Shown here one piece after another: positions 55,915 to 64,000 of a DNA stretch of 64,000 nt (its first letter is position 1; every line of letters begins with the position of its first letter). The position numbers were made by a program, and so were the translations under genes. The notes beneath the pieces are model-generated. The model did no database searches and had not been told where the DNA came from. It worked only from the letters and a program-made list of their open reading frames with translations. Source of the stretch: Galbula dea. Lineage: Eukaryota > Chordata > Aves > Piciformes > Galbulidae. Location: assembly GCA_013399015.1 (NCBI GenBank), contig VWZX01002915.1, positions 62,001 to 126,000 on the forward strand. The letters run 5' to 3'.

Positions 55915-56640
55915 AGAATGTCTGGGGTTGGAAAGCACTTCTGAGGATCATCCAGTCCAACCCCCCTGCTCCAGCAGGGGCACCCACAGCAGCTTGCCCA
56001 GGGTCACCTCCAGCTGCCTTGGCAATCTCTCCACACAAGGAGACTCCACAGCCTCTCTGCAAAGCCTGGGCCAGGGCTCCAACACCCTCACACCAAACAA
56101 GCTTCTCCTCCTGCTCAGATGGAACCTCCTGGCTTCCAGTTGGTGCCCAGTGCCCCTGGGCACCACTGAGCAGAGTCTGGCCCCAGCCTCTTGCTCCCAG
56201 CATTCATCTCTTGCTGAGCATTGAGCAGCTCCCCTCTGGGGCTGCTCTTCTCCAGGCTAAGCAGCCCCAGGGCTCTCAGCCTCTCCTCCTTGCCAGAGCT
56301 GCTTCAGTGCCCTCAGCACCTTCCTAGCCTCTGCTGGACTCTCTCCAGCAGTTCCTTGTCTCTCTGGAACTGGGGAGCCCAGAACTGGACTCAGGGCTCC
56401 AAATGTGATCTTACTAGAGCAGGGACCTTGACCTGCTGGTCACACTCTGCTTTATGCACCGCAGGAGACCATTGGCCTTCTTGGTCCCAAGGGCACATTC
56501 CTGGCTCCTGGTGAACTTGTCATCCCCCAGCACTCCCAGGTCCTTCTCTGGGGAGCTGCTTTCCAGCAGATCAACCCCTAACCTGTCCTGCTCCATAGAG
56601 TTTACACTTGTCCCTGCTGAACTTCCTTAGGTTCCTGTGC
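55915..56640 (-). mobile_element. CR1 LINE fragment, young subfamily, ~725 bp
   Basis: Minus-strand copy from 'cagaatgtctggggttgg' through 'gatcatccagtccaacccc', 'gggctgctcttctccaggctaa' and 'gagaccattggccttcttgg' to 'ctgaacttccttaggttcc'. It has a few short deletions relative to the 43.8-kb copy. Confidence 0.88.
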
Positions 56641-57464
56641 TGGTGTGTGTACATACCCTACGAAAAGTGCCCTCATTCTGCTGGCTCCCAGCTACCACAG
56701 CCTTCCCATCTCCAAAATGACATGTTTTAAAGGACCAGTGTCCTCCCCAAAGCAGGAGATGCAGCAGGGAGCTTAGATCAGCTCCCTCCTGATGTGCTTG
56801 CTGAGCTCCTCAGAGGAGAGCAGGCAGTGAGTCCCAGTTGGGCTGTGTTCCTCCACAAGCAGGTCATAGCAATTAGGCTATATCTGAGTTACTCAATAAC
56901 CAGAGCTGTTAATGGAGAAAGTACCAAAGAAGCAGCACAACTGAACTCCAGAGTAGGAATCTAAGTTGCAGATGTTTCAGGTTGAGGAAAGCCAAGGAGT
57001 TTCCTTCTCTAGAGTTCCCCCTTTTTTAGCTTCTTTCAGGATGCTTTCCAGCATCTTTTAGCAGCAGAGGCCTCAGATTGGTCCAAATTAGCAGTTAATG
57101 ACCCTTTGGCAAGCTTTTGTAGTGTTTACTTACTGAAGGAGATTGAAGAGGAGCTTGTGGCAGCACAGGAATAAGTTAAAGTCAAAACTGGTGTCTGATG
57201 TAAAGAGAAGTTAGAGTAAGACATGGGCTTGAGGAGTCCCTGGGTCTCTTCTCTTTGTCTGTTTTCCCCTTTGTGGAAGTGTTTGTAACCAGATGATACA
57301 GAACCAGGGCTTAGATGTGCAGGACCTGAAGCACTCCTGAGCCTCAGTCCTGAAATCCTGCAGGTTGGTGCAGGGGTTGTATCACATCTTGGGGTTTGAG
57401 AAGGAAAGAGAAACTGTTCTGCTGTTTGGGTGATTAAAACATAAGGGAGGAATGTGGCAGCAAA
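56641..57464. other. Intergenic, no gene recognised
   Basis: Nothing recognised. Slightly AT-richer than average. Confidence 0.4.
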
Positions 57465-58240
57465 GCTCCTAAGGTTCAACAAGGCCAAGTGCAAGGTCCT
57501 GCACATGGGTTGGGGCAGTCCCCAGTCTCAGCTCAGGCTGGGGATGGAGAGCAGCCCTGAGGAGAAGGACTTGTGGGTACTGGTGGGGGAAAAGCTGGAC
57601 ATGAGCTGGCAATGTGAGCTCACAGCCCAGAAGCCAACTGTGTCCTGGGCTGCATCCCCAGCAGTGTGGCCAGCAGGGCAGGGAGGGGATTCTGCCTCTG
57701 CTCTGCTCTGGGGAGACCTCAGCTGCAGAGCTGGGGCAGCTCTGGAGTCCTCAGCACAGCAGAGACATGGACCTGGTGGAGCAGGGCCAGAGGAGGCCAC
57801 AACAATGATCTGAGGGCTGGAAGCTCTCTGCTGTGAGGCCAGGCTGAGAGAGTTGGGGTTGTTGAGCCTGGAGAAGAGAAGGCTCCAGGGAGACCTTCCT
57901 GCAGCCTTCCAGGACTTCAAGGGCCTCTCAGAAAGATGGGGAGAGACTTTTTATCAGGGCCTGCTGGGACAGGACAAGGGCTGATGGTTTGAAACTAGAA
58001 GGGGAGATTGAGACTAGACTTAAGGAAGAGATTTTTGGTGCTGAGGGTGGTGAGAGCCTGTCCCAGGCTGCCCAGAGAGGTGGGAGATGTCCCACCCCTG
58101 GAACCATCCCAGGTCAGGTTGTCTGGGGCTGTGAGCAACCTGCTCTGGTTGCAGATGTCCCTGCTGACTGCAGGGGGGTTGGACTAGGTGACCTTTAATG
58201 GTCTCTTCCCACCCAAACCAGTCTGTGTTGCTATGATTAG
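57465..58240 (+). mobile_element. CR1 LINE fragment, ~775 bp
   Basis: Plus-strand CR1 of the 'caaggtcctgcacatggg' subfamily: 'gagcctggagaagagaaggctcc', 'ggaccaggtggagcaggg'-type region, 'gggagatgtcccacccctgg', ending 'gttggactaggtgacctttaatgg...'. Same subfamily as 34.9 kb (minus) and 36.6 kb (plus). Confidence 0.87.
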
Positions 58241-58869
58241 TACTTCTGTGTGCTCTTCTACCCCTGAGGAGCCTCTTGGGGAGTGAGCTCTTGCAGGCTT
58301 CCTTGAAGCAACTTCTTCATCCATGTTCTGGAGAGAAGGAACAAAGCTGCAGTGCAGGTCAAGGGGGACAAAAATGGTATTTGACATGGAGCAGAAACTG
58401 TTGTCTGTTTTCTGCTTAGTTGCATCATGCTGTCATAGCTGCTCTTGAATGTGGAAATAGCTGTTTGTGACATTAGCAGCACCATGGGAATTCATCTCTC
58501 TCTGATTTGCTGACTAGGGAAATACAGGAGAAAGGAAAACAGAAACTGGCTTTGCAGCATGTGCAGTCCTTCCATAGCACTGCACCCTGAGGAACACCCC
58601 AAAAATGGTAAGACTCTGAATGAATAAATTAATTGAGCCAGGCTGTAAAATCACATCACTCTTATTGCCTTTTCTATTTCCACTCCAGACTGACTCCACT
58701 TGTTCTCACAGTTTGAAAAGTTGCTGAGAGATGTAAACAAGCAGCCAAAGAGGTTAGAAACTGAGGCAGAGATGTTCATCAGGATGTGTTCTCACAGAAA
58801 TCATTGTGTGTGATGACTTCACCCTGTCATTTAGCTGGTTTTAGTCCCAGACTAATTTAAATGTTCATC
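58241..58869. other. Intergenic, no gene recognised
   Basis: Nothing recognised. Confidence 0.4.
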
Positions 58870-59520
58870 AACAAGTTCACCAGGAGCCAGCAATCTGTCC
58901 TCATGGCCAAGAAGGCCAATGGGCTCCTGGGGTGCATGAAGAAGAGTGTGAGCAGCAGCAGGTCAAGGGAGGTTCTCCTGCCCCTCTGCTCTGCCCTGGT
59001 GAGGCCACAGCTGGAGTCCTGGCTCCAGTTCTGGGCTCCCCAGTTCCAGAGAGACAAGGAACTGCTGGAGAGAGTCCATTGGAGGCTAGGAAGATGCTGA
59101 GGGCACTGGAGCAGCTCTGGCAGGAGGAAAGGCTGAGAGCCCTGGGGCTGCTTAGCCTGGAGGAGAGCAGCCCCAGAGGGGAGCTGCTCAATGCTCAGCA
59201 AGAGCTGAAGGCTGGAGACAAGAGGCTGGGGCCAGACTCTGCTCACTGGTGCCCAGGGACAGGCCAAGGGGCACTGGGCACCAACTGGAAGCCAGGAGGT
59301 TGCAGATGAGCAGGAGGAGAAGCTTGTTTGGTGTGAGGGTGTTGGAGCCCTGGCCCAGGCTTTGCAGAGAGGCTGTGGAGTCTCCTTGTGTGGAGAGATT
59401 GCCAAGGCAGCTGGAGGTGATCCTGGGCAAGCTGCTGTGGGTGCCCCTGCTGGAGCAGGGGGGTTGGACTGGCTGATCCCCAGAGCTCCCTTCCAACCCC
59501 CATCCATGCTGGGATTCTGT
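58870..59520 (+). mobile_element. CR1 LINE fragment, young subfamily, ~650 bp
   Basis: Plus-strand copy from 'caccaggagccagcaatctg' through 'ggccaagaaggccaatgggc', 'gttctcctgcccctctgc' and 'cctggaggagagcagcccc' to 'ccatgctgggattctgtggc'. Nearly identical in reverse to the 43.8, 27.6 and 15.5 kb copies. Confidence 0.9.
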
Positions 59521-61134
59521 GGCATTGGTCAGCTCTATGTGCAGACAGAACACAGCCAAAGCTTGTGAGGTCTCCATCACAACAGTGGGCAGTGTTAACT
59601 GCTAAGCTTTACAGGAGTTATGACCCAGAGCTCTTAAGGCTACCTATCTTCTTCCTTCCAACTTCTGCTCTATTTCCATCCAGGTAACAGTTAACTACAA
59701 GTTATCTAATTGAAAACACTCCCCCACTAACCCTAGAAATAGGATTTCTCTTTGCTGTGCCAGAATCTATTCTAGTCTTTGTAGGACATGTAATTAGAAC
59801 ACTTTCCTCTAGCTAGTAAACTCCCCTGCTTTTCATTGTCATCTCTTCCAGGATGACTTGAGTTGAAGGTCAGGTTTTCTGCAGCCCTACTTGTGCTAGT
59901 AGGAGCTTCTGAATGCCCCTGCCAAGCCAAGCCAGGATTCTTAGATGTTTACCAGCACAGGGAAGCATGTTTTGTCCAAGATCTTTGTGAGCTGTAGAAG
60001 ATGAAGCAGCAGTCACTGGTTTGTCAGGCCAGCAACTGCCTGTGCTTCTTCCCAAAGAACCTCTGGACCTCTGCTTTCTCCCTGGAGAACAGGGGGCTGT
60101 GTACTGAGTGCAGAGGAGGTGACAGATGCTTACAATGCTTTCATGGCTCCTCACCTGATGTGGGAGTGCAAGCCAGCAGCATGCTGATCTCCTGAGAAGT
60201 GTTGAGCTCTTGGCAGTTTCCAGCTTTCCAGGAATTGCTGTTGAGTGTCCAGGGAAAGCCAAGGGAGGAGTGAGGGGAAGAATCTGGAGTGTGCACAGGA
60301 AATTCAGCTGAAGAGTGAGTTAGCCCCATCCTGAGGCATGAGGTCCAGGCAGGAGATGGCATCTCAGCAGCTCTGGGGAAGAGCTGTGCTCCAGCAGGTT
60401 GTCCTCAGGGGTCTGTGGTTGAAGAATAATGTTCCACAAGCTTGATTTTTTGTCCTGATTTCCCTCTGGGTGTTGCTGCCAGCCACCAACAAGTGGGCAG
60501 GAGGAATTCAGAGGTGCTTACATGGCAACATCCTTCCTTCTACAGCCCATTCTCTGTTCCCTTCCCACTGGGCCAGATGCAGCTCTCACCTCCATCTCCT
60601 CCTCTCCCTCCTTACCAAGAGGTGATCAGGGTTGGCTTTTTCCAGAGGGTGCAGTGCCACCAGTGGAGTTCAGCTGAGAGAGGAGGTGCAGCACTTCCCT
60701 TCCCAGAGCATGGGAGAGAGCAGTGTGGGCACAGCACCTGTGGAGCCAGGGGCTGGGGAAATGAGCCCCTCTGGGAGCCCACTCTCAGCAGCATCAGCCA
60801 CCAGCCCTGGAGCTCTTTGAAAAGCATAGAGAAGGGTCATTCACCTTCCAAAAGGTGACAGTGGTAAAGAGGAACTGTACCAGGGAAGGCAAGGATCATT
60901 GTCAGTGCAGTGGAGAATGTCAGGCAGAGGTTTCTGGGGGAAGTCCTGGAAATTAAGATGGGGGAAAAAAAATCATTTCCAGCTTGTTTTTAATCCACAG
61001 AACCTGGAATAGAAATTCATCATGTTCTGGTTCTGGAAACAAGAATGTTGTTAAGTAAAACATACAACTCACCTTGTTTGGGAATGTGAGATTGGAACAA
61101 GAGTGGAATTCTTTCCCTTGCCTCCCAGGACCTG
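59521..61134. other. Intergenic, no gene recognised
   Basis: About 1.6 kb with no recognised coding exon, RNA gene or repeat family. Confidence 0.4.
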
Positions 61135-61350
61135 GCAGTGCTGGGGGGACACATTCCCCAGGAGGCAGAATGTACCCTCAGGGCCAAGAAGGTCAATGGG
61201 CTCCTGGGGTCCATTAAGAAGAATGTGAGCAGCAGGGTCAGGGAGGTTCTCCTGCCCCTCTACTCTGCCCTAGGCAGGCCACAGCATGGTGGTGACAGGT
61301 TGCTGGTTGGACTGGATGATCTCAGAGGTCTCTTCCAACCTGAATGAGTC
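61135..61350 (+). mobile_element. CR1 LINE fragment with internal deletion
   Basis: Plus-strand: 'gccaagaaggtcaatgggctcc', 'gttctcctgcccctctactctgcccta' joined directly to the 3' tail 'ggttggactggatgatctcagagg...'. The middle of the element is deleted. Confidence 0.82.
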
Positions 61351-62611
61351 TGTGATTTCACTCTGCAGCAGCTTGCTGGAATTCTCTGGTGACCCTTTCC
61401 TTTCCCTGCTGACCCTTTCCTTTCCCTGCAGACCCTTTTCCCTCACCTGCTTGCTGGAGCCTTTGTCTAGTGGATTTGTTTGTTTATTTTTTGCTTAGCT
61501 TCCCTTTCACAGGTGAGCCCAACCCCATCAGATGGTTTTTTGGAGGCCACAGCCCCAGATCTGTGTCACCAAAGCAAGCTGGACAGCAGTGGTTCCTTTC
61601 CCTCCAGCTCCTATTGTCCTTGGAGCAGTCAACCTCAGGGCTGAGGAAGTGCAGAGCCCAGCTCAGCTTTTGTAACTCCTAATTTCATTTGCAAATGTTA
61701 TCAAAACAAGCAGATGCCAGCAGGATGAGCATTAAGACCTGTAGAGAGTCTGCTCTGTCAGACACCAGTTCAGAGGCAGCTTTGCCCAGCAGTTCATTGC
61801 AATGGATGCATTCAAAGGAGGCTTCCCCCCACCTCCCCCCCATGATTAGATCCTTCCTCTGCTAAGAGCATGAAGGAGAATATTTCCCCTGAACTAAAAT
61901 GAAGCAGCCCCCAGGGCAGGGAAGGTTATTAGCCTGTGATAAGTTCTACCCCACACACATCCTGGAGGGAGTTGTGAGGATGGGAACCAGTTCACCTCTT
62001 TGCTGGAGCTGAGAACAAGCCCAAGAGCAGCCTCTGCCCACCAGGACTGGCAGAGTGGATCTCTCCCAGCTGTGTTTGTGCTGCAGGCTGCTGTATTTTA
62101 GGTCTAATCCCTGTGGATTCAGCACTAAGCAGAGTCACTGCCCAGAGCTGTGCTCACAACCAGGGCAGCCCTCAGGGTGCTGCAGGGAGGACAGGGCAGG
62201 TCTCCAGCCCTGGTAGCAGTTCCTTTTGCCAGGCTGTTTACTGGAGCTGCCTGCAGCCTTCTGCTTTTATCCATGAGCTATCTGTGTTTGAACCAATATT
62301 TACTCACCGAGGTAGCCAACAATCCCCGAGTGTGAGTGGGGCTGGAGCCAGTTTAGCAGCTCCCTTTGTTTACCTTGCTTTGAAAAATACTCTCCAGTTT
62401 CAGGCAGGTGAAGGGTGGCAGCTTGACAGCTCTGAGGAGCATTTCCCCAGGCAGCAGGGAGAGGGAGAGCAGTGCAGAACCCCCTGCCACCTGCCACCTG
62501 CTGTGCCTCCTCTGAGCCCCTGACCTCCACAAGCCTTAGAGTCTCCTCACAGCTTGCAACAGACTGAAAGCCACAGGCAGGGTGTGCTGGTAATGGTGCA
62601 GAGAGGTGCTG
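61351..62611. other. Intergenic, no gene recognised
   Basis: Contains a small tandem of about 23 bp near 61382-61436 ('gaccctttcctttccctgct'). No gene recognised. Confidence 0.4.
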
Positions 62612-62940
62612 AGCAAGAGCTGAAGGCTGGGGGCAAGAGGCTGGGGCCAGACTCTGCTCAGTGGTGGCCAGGGCCAGGCCAAGGGGCACTGGGCACAAAC
62701 TGGAAGCCAGGAGGTTCCAGCTGAGCAGGAGGAGAAGCTTGTTTGGTGTGAGGGTGTTGGAGCCCTGGCCCAGGCTTTGCAGAGAGGCTGTGGAGTCTCC
62801 TTGTGTGGAGAGATTGCCAAGGCAGCTGGAGGTGACCCTGGGCAAGCTGCTGTGGGTGCCCCTGCTGGAGCAGGGGGGTTGGACTGGCTGGATGAGCCCC
62901 AGAGGTCCCTTCCCACCCCATCCCTGCTGGGATTCTGGGA
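62612..62940 (+). mobile_element. CR1 LINE 3' fragment inside right inverted-repeat arm
   Basis: Plus-strand tail of the same CR1 insertion found at 43765-44095. It stops at 62612 in the middle of the element because the duplication ends there, not because of 5' truncation at insertion. Confidence 0.88.
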
Positions 62941-63522
62941 CAGCCAGTGCTAGAATGATGTTTGTAAGGGATTGACAGCAAACTGCTATCAACCAAGGCA
63001 CCAAGTTGTCAACCCACTTAGGAGAGGAGGCTTTACAATGAAGGCAGCTCTATTTCAGTGCTAGAATTTTCCAGTTTCCCTGAAGGGTTTTACTTATGAA
63101 GCCATTCTAGGTACAAATTAACTTCCCCTGCCTCCTGGGTGACATTAAGTCTCCAAGCAGCTGAGATGTGAAGGGTCCATTGCTTGCTGTGCTGAAAGGT
63201 GTGAGGCAGTGCAAAGCCTTGCAGTGTTTTACAGCCATGCTCCTGAGAGCATCAGTGCTTGTCCCTGTGTCTCCAAAGGAAGCAGGCTTTAGGGAGGATG
63301 TTTATCCCCCCCTGTGCTGCTGTGTGTAAGCCCAGCAATCTCACCCAGCCAGGCTGAGCTGAGCCACGAGGCTTCCCTCTGCATCTCTGGGAGCTGAGCA
63401 TGTGCTTGGGACTCTTCAGAAGAGCACCAGGTTTCCTAAGGTGCTGGGAGATAAAGAGGTGGCATAAGGAAGGCAAGAAACCTTGCAATGACTCTTTAGG
63501 ATTGGACTGATGACCTGGTTTG
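62612..63522 (-). repeat. Right arm of ~0.9-kb inverted repeat around OAZ1
   Basis: Reverse complement of 43193-44095 with a handful of substitutions and one 8-bp insertion (the segment around 63245-63262). The CR1 in this arm is cut at 62612 by non-CR1 sequence, which suggests that this is the derived copy. Confidence 0.93.
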
Positions 63523-64000
63523 ATTTCAATGACCTTTACCAAGATGATGATCTGAAAAGCTTCTGCTAGAGCTGTGTGTAAGGAAAGGGAGCAGTTGTGC
63601 TTACAGACAACCAACTGTCTGGGCAGGAGTTAAGAATTCCTTTGGGTTTGGGGTATTTTAGCTACTGAAGCTATTCCTCCTCTTCCTCTGGATGTCTCAT
63701 CCCCATATAGATGTTTGTCCTTCCTTGGGGCAGAGGTTTCCAGGTTGGATTGTTTGCTGGATGTGTCCTTTCAGACTCTCATGGGGCTCTGCCCTCCTGG
63801 GGCTTCCCCAGGCTTCTGTCCTGTAGCACATGAAGTTTTTAGCTGACAGTTCCTTATACCTCTTGACATTTCTCTGTGTGTTTTTGGCTTCACACACAGC
63901 CATCTCCTGGATCTCTGACTGACTGCCAACCATCAGGCAGCAGTGGAAGGCAAAGAGCATCCAATGGGGCAGCCTCAGCCTATCTTCAGACTCACTGAGC
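63523..64000. other. Intergenic, no gene recognised
   Basis: Nothing recognised up to the window end. The minus-strand frame 63697-63960 has no family resemblance. Confidence 0.4.

Noticed and set aside
62300..63004. 234-residue minus-strand frame
   Set aside because: It is antisense to the CR1 tail and crosses the inverted-repeat boundary; no gene features.

Overview
This window looks like a gene-dense avian chromosome, probably a microchromosome. Three intron-bearing vertebrate genes can be reconstructed: LINGO3 (+), PEAK3 (+) and OAZ1 (-). They lie in the order and orientation I recall for human 19p13.3, and the orthologous chicken block is, as I remember it, on chromosome 28. The rest is a dense scatter of CR1 LINE fragments, the dominant avian retrotransposon, together with nine GC-rich minisatellites. 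Several CR1 copies are nearly identical over hundreds of bases, which points to a lineage with recent CR1 expansion. Woodpeckers and relatives, or hornbills and hoopoes, would fit, but that is inference only.

Layout. 1-28 kb: no recognisable coding gene. It holds CR1 fragments, minisatellites at 5.1, 5.7, 13.0, 17.6 and 22.0 kb, and a CpG island at about 5.5-6.2 kb with a candidate first exon (possibly the distal LINGO3 promoter). 28.3-30.2 kb: single-exon LINGO3 coding region behind a clear splice acceptor. 30.9-39 kb: CR1 fragments and two minisatellites (22 bp and 31 bp units). 39.7-42.3 kb: PEAK3 in three coding exons. 43.1-46.7 kb: CR1 cluster. 47.7-51.8 kb: OAZ1 on the minus strand, five coding exons, with the programmed +1 frameshift site and its pseudoknot intact, a TATA box and an upstream run of CCAAT boxes in a CpG island. 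52.5-53.0 kb: a 17-bp minisatellite just beyond that island. 53.8-64 kb: CR1 fragments, a 40-bp x 6 array and unassigned sequence.

The most unusual structural feature is a pair of nearly identical ~0.9 kb inverted repeats (43193-44095 and 62612-63522) that bracket OAZ1 about 18.5 kb apart. One arm sits inside a continuous CR1 and the other is cut off within the same CR1, so the direction of duplication can be inferred. Such a pair could support inversion of the OAZ1 interval, or could mark an assembly error.

Functionally the three genes are unrelated: a neuronal LRR-Ig membrane protein, a pseudokinase scaffold and a polyamine-feedback regulator. Their proximity is conserved synteny rather than a pathway. 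Assembly gaps are present (169 N at 17936-18104, one N at 10698). Repeat boundaries are estimates by eye.
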